A stretch of DNA of 64,000 nucleotides from Streptomyces sp. NBC_01283 (GCF_041435335.1 NZ_CP108430.1:3888501-3952500); one strand, 5' to 3'; shown: positions 27,076 through 35,705, numbered from the stretch's first letter. Translations and numbers: made by a program. The notes: generated from the letters alone by a model not told the origin.

Positions 27076-27098
27076 AGTCTAGGCGGCCCCACTGACAA
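27076..27098 (-). promoter_or_regulatory. pcrA: RecA-NDp/PafBC-like promoter of pcrA
   Basis: On the minus strand TTGTCAGTGG (27098 to 27089) is followed after exactly 7 bases by TAGACT (27081 to 27076), a full match to the TANNNT -10 element. The predicted transcription start is within about three bases of the pcrA ATG at 27066, so the mRNA has almost no leader. Confidence 0.78.
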
Positions 27099-27264
27099 CC
27101 CGCCCCGGGTTCCGGCCACCCCGTCCTTCCGCGCCCGCCTACGCCCAGCCCGCGGACCGTCACGTTCCGCTACGTCGCGGCATGCCCGCGTCAAGCGCTT
27201 CGCAAAGTAACGAAAACGTATCGGGCATATCGAACATCAACCTTCACACGGGCCACACGAATTG

Positions 27265-27465
27265 GCTAGGTTGCTGCCCGGGCTGCTCGTACTCCCACCG
27301 GCGAACCCCGCCGGGAACGAGTGGCCTCCGCCGAGTTCGATCTCCTCGGAGCCGGGGACCCACGTAGAACTTGGGGTGAATCGGTCCCGTACGCAGTACG
27401 GGACCGTAGGGCAACCTTCCGGAACCACCCGCCCGAACCCGACAGCTAACCCGGTAGGCGGTCTA
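27265..27465 (+). ncRNA. ydaO/yuaA c-di-AMP riboswitch
   Basis: The core blocks of the ydaO motif appear in order: GGCGAACCCCGCCGGGA, CGGGGACCCA, GGGGTGAATC, AGGGCAACCTT, and then CCGAACCCGACAGCTAACC with GTAGGCG. The element ends a few bases before the GGAAGGAG ribosome site of the following NlpC/P60 gene. In Streptomyces the ydaO class controls cell-wall hydrolase genes and switches them off when c-di-AMP is high. Boundaries are approximate. The remaining upstream part of the 417-bp gap (27067-27264) holds the pcrA promoter and presumably that of this gene. Confidence 0.93.
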
Positions 27466-27483
27466 CGGAAGGAGTCGCCTCCC

Positions 27484-28671
27484 TTGGCGTCGCACCGCAA
27501 GCCGCGGACCCGCATTGCCGGCCTACGCGCCACCCCCGCCCTCGGTATCACGACGGCAGCCCTGACGTCCGTGGCCCTCCTCTCACAGAGCGCGCAAGCG
27601 GCACCGTCCGCGCCCCAGAAGCCCAGCCTCGAAGAGGTCCAGAAGAAGGTCGACGACCTCTACCACCAGGCGGGCGTGGCCACCCAGAAGTACAACTCGG
27701 CCAAGGAGCGCACCGACAAGCAGCGCAAGAAGGTCGACGCTCTCCTCGACGACGTGGCAGAGCGCGCCGACAAGCTGAACGAGGCCCGCCGGCAGCTGGG
27801 CACGTTCGCCGCGGCCCAGTACCGCACCGGCGGCGTCTCCGAGACCGCCACGATGATGCTCGCCGACGACCCGCAGGGGTTCTTCGACCAGAACCACCTG
27901 TCGGACCGGCTGACCGCGCGCCAGAAGAGGGCGGTCGACGACTACCAGACGCAGCAGGCGTCGGCGACGAAGCAGCGCACGAAGGCCACCAAGAGCCTGG
28001 AGACGCTGAGCAACTCGCGGGACGACCTCAGGACGAGCAAGCAGACTGTCCAGAAGAAGCTGGGCCAGGCGCGCACGATGCTCTCGGAGCTGACGGCCGA
28101 GGAGAAGGCGCGGCTCGCGGCGATCGAGAAGAAGAAGGAAGACGAGGCCAAGCGCAAGGCCGCCGAGCTGGCGCGCAAGCAGGAGGCCGAGGCGGAGGCC
28201 AAGCGCAAGGCGGCGGAAGAAGCCGCCGCCAAGGAGCGCGAGTCGGACAAGGAGACCCCGGACGCGGGCTCCGGATCCGGCACCGGCTCCGGCTCCGGCT
28301 CCGGCACGGACAGCGGTTACGCGACGAAGGCCGCGAAGGTGATCAACTTCGCCGAGGCCCAGATCGGCAAGCCGTACGTATGGGGCGCCACCGGCCCGGA
28401 CTCCTACGACTGCTCCGGGCTCACCCAGGACGCGTGGAAGGCCGCGGGGATCTCCCTGCCGCGTACGACGTGGGACCAGGTGAAGGTCGGCACGACCGTC
28501 AAGACCGCCGACGCCAAGCCGGGTGACCTGGTCTTCTTCTACGACGACATCAGCCACGTAGGGATCTACATCGGCGACGGCAAGATGATCCACGCCCCGA
28601 AGCCGGGTGCGAACGTCCGCGTCGAGTCGATCTACTACATGCCGATCCACAGCGTGGTCCGCCCCGCGTAA
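27484..28671 (+). CDS. NlpC/P60 peptidoglycan endopeptidase, riboswitch-controlled
   Basis: The start is TTG 27484, nine bases after GGAAGGAG, giving 395 residues. A signal peptide (ATPALGITTAALTSVALLSQSAQAA) is followed by a long coiled coil with Lys/Ala/Glu repeats (about residues 48-255), then a Gly/Ser linker and a C-terminal NlpC/P60 domain. The catalytic Cys310 is in YDCSGLTQ, His358 is in DISHVGIY and the third polar residue is near His370. RipA/CwlO-type enzymes of this build cut the D-iGlu-diaminopimelate bond of the stem peptide. A paralogue lies 0.8 kb downstream. Confidence 0.95.
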   Translation: MASHRKPRTRIAGLRATPALGITTAALTSVALLSQSAQAAPSAPQKPSLEEVQKKVDDLYHQAGVATQKYNSAKERTDKQRKKVDALLDDVAERADKLNEARRQLGTFAAAQYRTGGVSETATMMLADDPQGFFDQNHLSDRLTARQKRAVDDYQTQQASATKQRTKATKSLETLSNSRDDLRTSKQTVQKKLGQARTMLSELTAEEKARLAAIEKKKEDEAKRKAAELARKQEAEAEAKRKAAEEAAAKERESDKETPDAGSGSGTGSGSGSGTDSGYATKAAKVINFAEAQIGKPYVWGATGPDSYDCSGLTQDAWKAAGISLPRTTWDQVKVGTTVKTADAKPGDLVFFYDDISHVGIYIGDGKMIHAPKPGANVRVESIYYMPIHSVVRPA

Positions 28672-28682
28672 CCGTCACACCG

Positions 28683-28748
28683 CATGAGAAGCGGCCCTCC
28701 ACGCGCGCGTGGAGGGCCGCTTCTCATGGTGGAGGGCCGCTTCTTATG
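28683..28748. terminator. 46-bp perfect palindrome with an extra copy of its right arm
   Basis: Positions 28683-28728 form a perfect palindrome centred at 28705/28706, a stem of up to 23 bp. The last 20 bases are repeated at 28729-28748 with one change (CTCATG to CTTATG). It lies between the NlpC gene and the convergent membrane protein gene and should end transcription from both. Confidence 0.88.
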
Positions 28749-28772
28749 AAGGTGACCGGGTGAGGGTGGAGA

Positions 28773-29126
28773 TCAGGTCCACAGCACCGCGATGAAGATG
28801 TTCGCGACGGTCAGCAGCCCGACGGCGCCGAACATCCCCTTGTCCACCTTCTCCTCGTCCCGCTTCACATAGACCAGCGCGAGGATCACGATCAGGACGG
28901 CCATCTTGATGCCGATCTTGACGTTGTTGACGGGGTTGTCGTCCGCCTGGTTGAGACCCACCAGGACCACGCCCGTGACGAGCATCGTGAGCGCGCCGTG
29001 CAGCATCGCGGGGCTGAAGCGTGCCGTGCCCTGGCCCATCTGCTTCATCTGGGTGAGGAAGCCGCCCAAGAGGGAGGCGATGCCGATGATGTGCAGGCCG
29101 ACGAAGAGATGGGTGAGAACGTCCAT
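28773..29126 (-). CDS. Small integral membrane protein
   Basis: The product is 117 residues from ATG 29126; the frame is open 21 codons further but lacks membrane character there. Four hydrophobic segments are visible: LTHLFVGLHIIGIASLLGGFL, a second around AMLHGALTMLVTGVVLVGL, a third around IGIKMAVLIVILALVYV, and a fourth at the C-terminus (MFGAVGLLTVANIFIAVLW). The basic KRDEEKVDKG loop before the last span suggests orientation but nothing about function. It is convergent with the first NlpC/P60 gene. Confidence 0.8.
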   Translation of the reverse strand: MDVLTHLFVGLHIIGIASLLGGFLTQMKQMGQGTARFSPAMLHGALTMLVTGVVLVGLNQADDNPVNNVKIGIKMAVLIVILALVYVKRDEEKVDKGMFGAVGLLTVANIFIAVLWT

Positions 29127-29446
29127 GTCCCGGAGCCTAGCCGGGGCCATATCACCGCTCCGTGGCCAGGTGGGCCACAAGCTCCGCATCAGTCACAGGC
29201 GTACGCGAAGGTCGTGCGACTCAGCGGATCGCATGGTCGCACATAGTCACCTGTCCGCACACTTCCGTCAGTTGCGCACAATCCGTCACCAACCCGTGAC
29301 GGTCAGGTTTAGCGTCCTTCGTCAGGTGACCGGCTCCCCACCGCCGCCCGGTCCAGGGGCGGCAGTCGGACACCACCGCCGAGAATCCGGCGGCGGTCCG
29401 CTCCCCCTGTGCGGGCCGCCGCCGGAACCTTAAGGAGCCCCCTACG
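29127..29446. promoter_or_regulatory. 320-bp divergent regulatory region with a 7-bp inverted repeat
   Basis: The region separates the small membrane protein gene from the second NlpC/P60 gene. CCGTCAC (29283-29289) and GTGACGG (29296-29302) form an inverted repeat in front of GGTCAGGTTTAGCGT, which could be an operator and -10 region. Unlike the paralogue's leader there is no ydaO element. A GC-rich hairpin (CACCGCCG with CGGCGGTG) lies nearer the gene. Confidence 0.4.
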
Positions 29447-30490
29447 TTGGCAGCGCACCGCAAGCCGAAACAGCGCTCGCTCAGTGGCCATACGGCCCGT
29501 ACCGCCGCCACCATCGCCCTCGCCGGGGCCGCCACAGCCACCGCCTTCGACGGAACGGGACACGCGGATCCGCGGCTCAGCCCGGCCGAGGTGAAGTCCA
29601 AGGTCGACGCGCTCTACCGCGAGGCCGAGGTCGCCACCGAGAAGTACAACGGCGCCAAGGAGAAGGCCGAGAACGCCGAGAAGTCTCTGGGAGAGCTGCG
29701 CGACGAGGCGGCCCGCAAGACGGAGAAGCTCAACTCCGCGCGTGCGGGGCTCGGTTCGATGGCGGCGGCGCAGTACCGCAGCGGCGGCATCGCCCCGTCC
29801 GTCCAGGTCGCGCTCTCCTCCGACCCCGACCAGTACCTTGAGCGCGCCGCGCTCGCCGACCGGGCGAACAGCCGCCAGGCCGCGACCGTCACCGGCGTAC
29901 AGAAGCAGCTCCAGGAGATCGACCAGCTGCGTGACGAGGCCGACGACACCCTCGCGCACCTCAAGTCCCGCCAGGCGGAGCTGAAGAAGCACAAGAAGAC
30001 GGTCAACGGAAAGCTCGACGCGGCCAAGCGGCTCCTGTCACAGCTCACCGGCGACCAGCGCGCGGAGCTCGCGGGCAAGGACAGGGCATCCCGTACCGCG
30101 GGCCGCGACGGCGTCCCGGGCGTCCCGGCCAAGGCTGCCAACTCCCGTGCCTCAGCGGCGGTCTCGTACGCCTACAAGGCGCTCGGCAGCCCGTACGTAT
30201 GGGGCGCCACCGGGCCCAACGCCTTCGACTGCTCGGGGCTCACCCAGGCCGCCTACCGGTCGGCAGGGGTCGACCTGCCGCGCACGACGTACGCGCAGAT
30301 CGCCGCGGGCGAACGCGTCCCGCGCTCCCAACTCCAGCCCGGCGACCTGGTCTTCTTCTACCAGGGCATCAGCCACGTCGGCATCTACGTGGGCAACGGC
30401 CAGATGATCCACGCCCCGAACCCGAGCGCACCGGTCCGCATCGCACCGATCAGCCAGATGCCGTTCGCGGGGGCTACGCGGGTGGCGTGA
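29447..30490 (+). CDS. NlpC/P60 peptidoglycan endopeptidase, second paralogue
   Basis: The start is TTG 29447 after AAGGAG, giving 347 residues with the same plan as the neighbour: short exported N-terminus starting LAAHRKPK, coiled coil (about residues 45-205) and C-terminal NlpC/P60 domain. Catalytic Cys262 is in FDCSGLTQ and His310 in GISHVGIYV, with His322 further on. It lacks the Gly/Ser linker of its paralogue. The two genes are a local duplication with separate control, since only the first has a c-di-AMP riboswitch. Expected role is peptidoglycan remodelling outside the cell. Confidence 0.94.
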   Translation: MAAHRKPKQRSLSGHTARTAATIALAGAATATAFDGTGHADPRLSPAEVKSKVDALYREAEVATEKYNGAKEKAENAEKSLGELRDEAARKTEKLNSARAGLGSMAAAQYRSGGIAPSVQVALSSDPDQYLERAALADRANSRQAATVTGVQKQLQEIDQLRDEADDTLAHLKSRQAELKKHKKTVNGKLDAAKRLLSQLTGDQRAELAGKDRASRTAGRDGVPGVPAKAANSRASAAVSYAYKALGSPYVWGATGPNAFDCSGLTQAAYRSAGVDLPRTTYAQIAAGERVPRSQLQPGDLVFFYQGISHVGIYVGNGQMIHAPNPSAPVRIAPISQMPFAGATRVA

Positions 30491-30556
30491 GAAGGCCTCA
30501 CGGGGGTGACGCGGGTGGCGCGAGGGGTCGGCGAGCCCGCAGGTACTGTCAGGGGC

Positions 30557-31195
30557 ATGCCCCGCCGTACGCTGCCGCCCCCTCCGCCTCCTGTCTATCT
30601 GCGCACCTGGCCGGACCGGAACGCGCTGCTGTACGACCGCGGCATGGCCCTCGAGGACCTGCGCAGACGAAGCCTGGGCGTGCACCGCATCCTGCTGCTC
30701 TGGCTGTTCGCACTCGGCTGCGTCATCGGCTGGGCGCTCCTGACGGTGCCGCTTGAGATGTTCGAGGACCACGATCCGCTGGCCTTCGTGATGGGCCCGG
30801 TCTGCGCGGTCCTGGGCCTCGGGGCCCTCGCTCCCTCGGTGGTCGGCGTCGTCATCGCCATGCGCGACGACCGGAAGATCCGTGAACTCACCGACAGCTG
30901 GCTCGCGCTGGACAGCCACCCGGCGTCGGACTCCGCTCTGCGCTCCCCTGGACTCAGCCTCTGCTGGCTCCTCTCGTCCCTCGCTGTGTGCGCGCTCGGC
31001 CTGTGGGCGTCCTTCGCGGCCGCCGCCTACGCCGAGCCCGGCCGTGACTCGTACAGCGACGTCGCGCTCGGCATGGGCACGGGCCTCATCCTGTGGCTGA
31101 CGGGCCTCATCGGCATCGTCAAGGCGGTGGGCCACTACCGCTGGGCGATACGGAGGCTGGGCCCCGCCCCGGCACCTGACGGCACGCACCGCTGA
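30557..31195 (+). CDS. Four-span membrane protein of unknown function
   Basis: The product is 212 residues from ATG 30557, preceded by CAGGGGC. A Pro-rich cytoplasmic start (TLPPPPPPVYLRTWPDRN) precedes two pairs of membrane spans (about residues 41-62, 70-96, 128-150 and 165-190). The pairs are separated by a hydrophilic loop carrying RDDRKIRELTDSW. The C-terminus is basic and probably cytoplasmic. No known motif is visible. It is convergent with the response regulator gene. Confidence 0.75.
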   Translation: MPRRTLPPPPPPVYLRTWPDRNALLYDRGMALEDLRRRSLGVHRILLLWLFALGCVIGWALLTVPLEMFEDHDPLAFVMGPVCAVLGLGALAPSVVGVVIAMRDDRKIRELTDSWLALDSHPASDSALRSPGLSLCWLLSSLAVCALGLWASFAAAAYAEPGRDSYSDVALGMGTGLILWLTGLIGIVKAVGHYRWAIRRLGPAPAPDGTHR

Positions 31196-31233
31196 CCCGG
31201 GGCAGGGCGCACCGCAGCCCCCGGGCCGGTCCG

Positions 31234-32046
31234 TCAGACCAGTCGCCGCGCCGTCGCCCACCGCGTCAGCTCATGCCGGTTGGACAGCTGGAGCTTCCTC
31301 AGCACGGCCGACACATGCGACTCGACCGTCTTCACGGAGATGAACAGCTGCTTGGCGATCTCCTTGTACGCGTACCCCCGCGCGATGAGCCGCAGCACCT
31401 CCCGCTCGCGCTGCGTGAGGCGGTCCAGGTCCTCGTCGACCGGGGGCGCGTCGGTTGACGCGAAAGCGTCGAGGACGAACCCGGCCAGGCGCGGCGAGAA
31501 CACCGCGTCGCCGTCCTGCACACGGAAGATGGAGTCCACCAGGTCGGTGCCGGTGATCGTCTTGGTCACGTAGCCGCGGGCACCACCTCGGATGACGCCG
31601 ATGACGTCCTCGGCGGCGTCCGAGACGGAGAGCGCGAGGAACCGCACCGGACGCTCGGCATCAGACATCAACGGCGCGCAGCGGCGCAGCACTTCGACAC
31701 CGCCGCCGCCCGGAAGGTGCACGTCGAGGAGCACGACCTCGGGGCGCGTCGTGGTGATGACCGTGACCGCCTGGTCGACGTCCGCGGCCTCTCCGACGAC
31801 CTCGACCCCGGTGATCGCGGTCCTGCCGATCTCCGCCTGGACGCCCGTGCGGAACATCCGGTGGTCGTCGACGAGGACGACGCGCGCACGGCGGCCCTCC
31901 GGGTCACCGACTGCGGCGGCACCGGCCGCATCGGCGGGCTGAGCCGATTCGGGCGCCCCTGCCGACGTGTTCGGTTCGGCCGCGGACGACTCGGCCGCAC
32001 CGTCCGATCCACCCCTGGGCCCCATGGACTCACTCGCGTCGCTCAT
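31234..32046 (-). CDS. LuxR/NarL-type response regulator
   Basis: The product is 270 residues from ATG 32046, which overlaps the kinase stop (ATGA), so the two are translationally coupled. A disordered N-terminus of about 50 residues precedes the receiver domain. Asp60 and Asp61 form the acidic pocket, and Asp108 in LLDVHLPGG is the phosphorylation site; the Thr/Lys switch residues follow. The C-terminal LuxR helix-turn-helix reads LTQREREVLRLIARGYAYKE to TVESHVSAVLRKL. It is the partner of the PspC-type kinase upstream. Longer open frames upstream of the ATG lie over the kinase gene and are not real. Confidence 0.95.
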   Translation of the reverse strand: MSDASESMGPRGGSDGAAESSAAEPNTSAGAPESAQPADAAGAAAVGDPEGRRARVVLVDDHRMFRTGVQAEIGRTAITGVEVVGEAADVDQAVTVITTTRPEVVLLDVHLPGGGGVEVLRRCAPLMSDAERPVRFLALSVSDAAEDVIGVIRGGARGYVTKTITGTDLVDSIFRVQDGDAVFSPRLAGFVLDAFASTDAPPVDEDLDRLTQREREVLRLIARGYAYKEIAKQLFISVKTVESHVSAVLRKLQLSNRHELTRWATARRLV

Positions 32047-33347
32047 GTCGTCGCCGTCCTCTCCATCTCCAGCTCGACTTCCGTGCCGCCCCCCGGCACC
32101 GCGCGCAGCCGCGCCGTGCCGCCGTTGCGCTGCATACGGCCGATGATCGATTCTCGTACGCCCATGCGGTCGTCCGGCACGGAATCCAGATCGAAGCCGG
32201 GGCCACGGTCCCGGACGGACACGAACACCGTCTCCCCCTCGACTTCGGCGAAGACCTGCACCGCACCGCCGTCGCCACCGTACTTGGCGGCGTTCACCAT
32301 TGCTTCCCGCGCGGCCTGCATCTGCGCCGTGAGCCGGTCGTCCAGCGGGCAGTCGCCGACTATGACGACCTCGATGGGGACACCGTGCTTGTCCTCCACC
32401 TCCGCGGCATCGCGCCGGACGGCTTCGGCGAGGGTGTCGGGCTCGTCCGCCTCGTCCTTGCCCGTGCCCTCCGGTTTGTAGAGCCATTGCCGCAGGTCCC
32501 GCTCCTGGGCGCGGGCCAGGCGGCGCACCTCGCCGGCGTTCTCGGCGTTGCGCTGGATCAGGGTCAGGGTGTGGAGGACCGAGTCGTGCACATGGGCGGC
32601 GACCTCGGCCCGCTCCTGGGCGCGGATACGCATCAGCCGCTCCTCCGAGAGGTCCTGCATCATGCGCACGAGATAGGGGCCGGCCAGCAGCGCGACGCCG
32701 ACGAGCACGGCGAGCGCGGCCTGCAGCACGGAGCTGAGGTGCGAGGTGGAACCCTGCAGCACGACGATGCCGGAGACACCGGCGCCGACGAGCAGCACTC
32801 CGGCCCCCGCGCGGGCGATGGTGAGGGTGCGCCTGCGGCGGCCGACGGCCATCCAGCGGGCCCGGCGGGCATTGTCGGCCTGCCGCCAGACCAGGGCGAC
32901 ACCCGCGGCGACGAGCAGGGTCGGCCAGAGATAGGCCTTGGTCGAGCTGCCCAGGTCCACGTTGCCGACGAAGACCATGGCGACGACGACCATCGCGAGC
33001 AGCGCGACGAGCTGGCCCTTGTCCGGCTTGCGGGCCACGAGTCTGCGGCGCCCGTCGGGCGACATCTCGGCGGTGACCGCGGAGGGCGGGCGCTGGGCGT
33101 CGACCCCGCCGACGCCCAGCGGCACGAAGAACCAGAACGCCGCGTACAGCAGCGCGCCGAGCCCGTCCGCCATGAACAGGCCGGCGAAGATCAGCCGCAC
33201 CCAGATCACGGGCAGCCCGAGATGACCGGCGAGGCCGCGTGCGACACCGCCGAGCCAACGGCCGTCACCGCTGCGATAGAGCTTTCGCAGCGGCCGCTCG
33301 TCTTCGATGGATACTGCTGCGGCTTCCGGCATGTCTCCGATATTCAC
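32043..33347 (-). CDS. Histidine kinase with N-terminal PspC domain
   Basis: The product is up to 434 residues. GTG 33347 and ATG 33332 are both possible starts; neither has a strong ribosome site. A PspC domain (LYRSGDGRWLGGVARGLAGHLGLPVIWVRLIFAGLF) is followed by about five membrane spans. A HisKA_3-type region then carries the phospho-His in AHVHDSVLHTLTLIQ. The ATPase domain has NAAKYG (N box), RDRGPGFDLD (G1) and GGGTEVELEM. PspC domains respond to envelope stress in other bacteria. The two-component pair is divergent from a second PspC gene, which could be a target or sensor partner. Confidence 0.94.
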   Translation of the reverse strand: MNIGDMPEAAAVSIEDERPLRKLYRSGDGRWLGGVARGLAGHLGLPVIWVRLIFAGLFMADGLGALLYAAFWFFVPLGVGGVDAQRPPSAVTAEMSPDGRRRLVARKPDKGQLVALLAMVVVAMVFVGNVDLGSSTKAYLWPTLLVAAGVALVWRQADNARRARWMAVGRRRRTLTIARAGAGVLLVGAGVSGIVVLQGSTSHLSSVLQAALAVLVGVALLAGPYLVRMMQDLSEERLMRIRAQERAEVAAHVHDSVLHTLTLIQRNAENAGEVRRLARAQERDLRQWLYKPEGTGKDEADEPDTLAEAVRRDAAEVEDKHGVPIEVVIVGDCPLDDRLTAQMQAAREAMVNAAKYGGDGGAVQVFAEVEGETVFVSVRDRGPGFDLDSVPDDRMGVRESIIGRMQRNGGTARLRAVPGGGTEVELEMERTATT

Positions 33348-33515
33348 ACGCGTACGCGGGCGCGGGCATCAGGGTCGACCCCCGAGACGTCCCTGATCTC
33401 CGACCCGGACGGCGGGGCGAGGACGCTGGGCCAGGGCCGTGTCAGGGACGATCTCAGGGTTCGGCCAGGGTTGTCCCGACTGCCGCGGCGGCCTCCGGCC
33501 CGTCACCATGGACAC

Positions 33516-34853
33516 ATGACAGACGAGCAGCCCGCCGGGACGGGCCCGCAGGCCGCGCCGCGCGATCCACATTCCGCCACGGCGCAGGAGCCGGGCGGGC
33601 CGATGGTCGTGCGGACCTTCCGCCGCGACCGTCGGCACAAGAAGCTGGGCGGCGTGTGCGCGGGGCTCGGTCAGCACTGCGACATGGATCCGGTGATCTT
33701 CCGGATCGGGCTCGCGCTCCTCTCTGTCACCAGTGGCCTCGGCCTTGTCTTCTATGGCTTCGCGTGGCTCTTCGTTCCGTTCGAGGACGAGGAGGAGAAC
33801 GAGGCGCGCAGGCTCCTCTCCGGCCGAGTGGACGGCCAGGCGCTGACGGCCGTGCTTTTCGCGCTCGTCGGCTGCGGTGTCTTCCTCTCCCTGCTGAACA
33901 ACGGCGGTGCGCTGGCCTTCGCGGCCGTCCTCGCGCTGCTCCTCGCGGGCGCCGGGTACTGGTCGCAGCAGCGCGGCACGACCGACCCCGACCCGGTGGC
34001 TGCACAGGCCGTGGCGGACGCCCCGCCCGAGGCGAAGGCGCCGCCGGTGGCCGGCGCCCCTTCGTGGTGGCGGGACCCGATCGTCAAGGACGGCACGCAC
34101 GACGGGATCTCGGGCTATTTCTGGGGGCCCGAGGGAGTAGCCGTCGAGTATCAGCCCGATCCGCCGCACGGGCGGCCCCGGCCGCGTGCCCCCGAGGCGG
34201 CTCCCCGGCCCAAGCCGCAGGGTCCGCGGTGGATCGGCGGTTCCGTCTTCCTGGGAGCGGTGCTCGCCGGCGCTCTGGGCATCGTCCTCACGTGGGAGGA
34301 GCAGTCGCTCGGCACCAGCCTGCAGACCGGCCTCGCGCTCGCGCTCGGTGTGTTCGGCATCGGCATCGCCCTCAGTGCCTTCCTCGGGCGCACGGGTGTG
34401 GGATCGATCGTGTTCGCGGTGATCACGGCAGCGCTGCTCGCCGGTGCGGCCGCACTGCCCAAGGACATCAGCACCAGCTGGTCGGAGACGCAGTGGAAGC
34501 CGACAGCGGTGGAGCAGGTCCAGCCCAGGTATGAGATGGGGACGGGCGTCGGCACACTCGATCTGACCCGTGCCGACCCCGGCAAGGGGCAGACCCTGAG
34601 CACCGGTGCCGAGGTGGGAGCGGGGCAGCTGAAGGTGATCGTTCCGAACGAAAGCACGGTGAAGCTGCACATCGAAGTGGGCGTCGGCGACATCCAGTTG
34701 CCGGACGACCACAAGGGAGACGTGGACATCGCTCCGGGCAAGGAGGAGTCGGTGACGCTGGACCCGGTCGCGGGCAGCAAGGACGGCGGCATGCTCGAAC
34801 TGCACGTCGAAGTGGGCATCGGACAGGTGGAGGTGGCCCGTGCTACGTCATGA
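33516..34853 (+). CDS. PspC-domain membrane protein with LiaF-like C-terminus
   Basis: The product is 445 residues from ATG 33516. The N-terminal PspC domain (VRTFRRDRRHKKLGGVCAGLGQHCDMDPVIFRIG) is followed by several membrane spans (residues 65-145 and 250-315). A C-terminal domain of about 120 residues has repeats of the form VGTLDLTRADP, VGAGQLKVIVP, IEVGVGDIQLP and VEVGIGQVEVARA, like the beta-helical adhesin/LiaF-type domains. It starts 168 bp from the divergent kinase gene. The pair layout suggests an envelope-stress module, an inference from domains and position. Confidence 0.9.
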   Translation: MTDEQPAGTGPQAAPRDPHSATAQEPGGPMVVRTFRRDRRHKKLGGVCAGLGQHCDMDPVIFRIGLALLSVTSGLGLVFYGFAWLFVPFEDEEENEARRLLSGRVDGQALTAVLFALVGCGVFLSLLNNGGALAFAAVLALLLAGAGYWSQQRGTTDPDPVAAQAVADAPPEAKAPPVAGAPSWWRDPIVKDGTHDGISGYFWGPEGVAVEYQPDPPHGRPRPRAPEAAPRPKPQGPRWIGGSVFLGAVLAGALGIVLTWEEQSLGTSLQTGLALALGVFGIGIALSAFLGRTGVGSIVFAVITAALLAGAAALPKDISTSWSETQWKPTAVEQVQPRYEMGTGVGTLDLTRADPGKGQTLSTGAEVGAGQLKVIVPNESTVKLHIEVGVGDIQLPDDHKGDVDIAPGKEESVTLDPVAGSKDGGMLELHVEVGIGQVEVARATS

Positions 34854-35079
34854 GTTCCATCCCGGCAAGCTGGTCCTGGGCCTGTTCCTGCTGATAGCGG
34901 CCATCGCCTACGCGGGCGACGCGGGCGGCATCTGGGACACGCCATGGTTCGTGGCCTTCCCGCTCCTGCTGGCGGGTCTGCTGCTCGGGGGCGCGGCGGC
35001 AGCGGTGTCCCACGGCATACGCGGCCGGCCCGCCGCCCGCGCGGCGGGCCGCTCGGCCGATGACTCCACGGACGCCTAG
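34840..35079 (+). CDS. Small two-span membrane protein
   Basis: The product is 79 residues from GTG 34840, which overlaps the end of the PspC gene by 14 bp, indicating co-translation. Two membrane spans are visible (residues 11-25 and 38-56) with an Asp/Gly loop between them and a basic tail. The link to the PspC protein is by operon only. Confidence 0.8.
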   Translation: MLRHEFHPGKLVLGLFLLIAAIAYAGDAGGIWDTPWFVAFPLLLAGLLLGGAAAAVSHGIRGRPAARAAGRSADDSTDA

Positions 35080-35180
35080 CCACCGCCCCAGCAGGGCTCA
35101 CCGGGCCCGGTCGGCAGTCAGAGGTAAGGGGCCAGAGGTCAGAGAGCTGCGGCCAGCAGTCGGCAGTCGGCAGTCGGCGG

Positions 35181-35705
35181 TCAGCCGAGTCCGGACGTGT
35201 GCCTGCGCCGGGTCGCGATCATGGCGTCGACCGAGAGGATGGACGCCCCCGCGAGGATCAGCGGGAGCCAGGCCATCAGGTAGGCCAGGTCGTTGCCGTA
35301 GTAGTAGGGCTCGGTGGACCAGCTCACGGTCAGCCAGAGGCTGAGCGAGATCAGCGCGCCGCCGAGCGCGGCGATGCGGGCGAACAGGCCGACGAGGGTG
35401 CCGATGCCGACGGCCAGCTCACCGAGGGCAATGGCATAGCCAAAGCCGACGGGGCTTTTGAGGGAGAGGTCGACGAGGGCCGGGATGGCGGAGATGTCTC
35501 GGACGCCTTCCATCATCTCGCCGATGGAACCAGCCCCGCTGGCCGACATGAAGGCGCTGTCGGTGAGCTTGTCCAGGCCCGCGTAGATGAAGGTGACGCC
35601 GAGGAAGATCCGGAGCGGGAGCAGGGCGTAGCGGGAAGCGCTCTCCCGCCAGCCGCTGCTTCTGACGTAGCTGGTGTGGCTGTCGGTACGCATGCCGTGA
35701 GCCAT
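35181..35705 (-). CDS. DoxX family membrane protein
   Basis: The product is 174 residues from ATG 35705. Four membrane spans with RIFLGVTFIYAGLDKLTD and the later FGYAIALGELAVGIGTLVGL identify a DoxX/TQO-small-subunit-like fold. In actinobacteria DoxX proteins are linked to redox or detoxification roles, sometimes with superoxide dismutase; no such partner is present here. Just after the stop, 35152-35182 holds short CAGTCGG repeats between convergent genes. Confidence 0.9.
   Translation of the reverse strand: MAHGMRTDSHTSYVRSSGWRESASRYALLPLRIFLGVTFIYAGLDKLTDSAFMSASGAGSIGEMMEGVRDISAIPALVDLSLKSPVGFGYAIALGELAVGIGTLVGLFARIAALGGALISLSLWLTVSWSTEPYYYGNDLAYLMAWLPLILAGASILSVDAMIATRRRHTSGLG

Noticed and set aside
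24826..27210. Open frame of nearly 800 codons opposite pcrA
   Set aside because: Antisense shadow of a certain gene with no domain and no ribosome site.
32047..33258. N-terminal extension of the response regulator reaching far upstream
   Set aside because: The extension overlaps the kinase in another frame and is Arg/Ala/Gly-rich; the ATG overlapping the kinase stop is the proper start.
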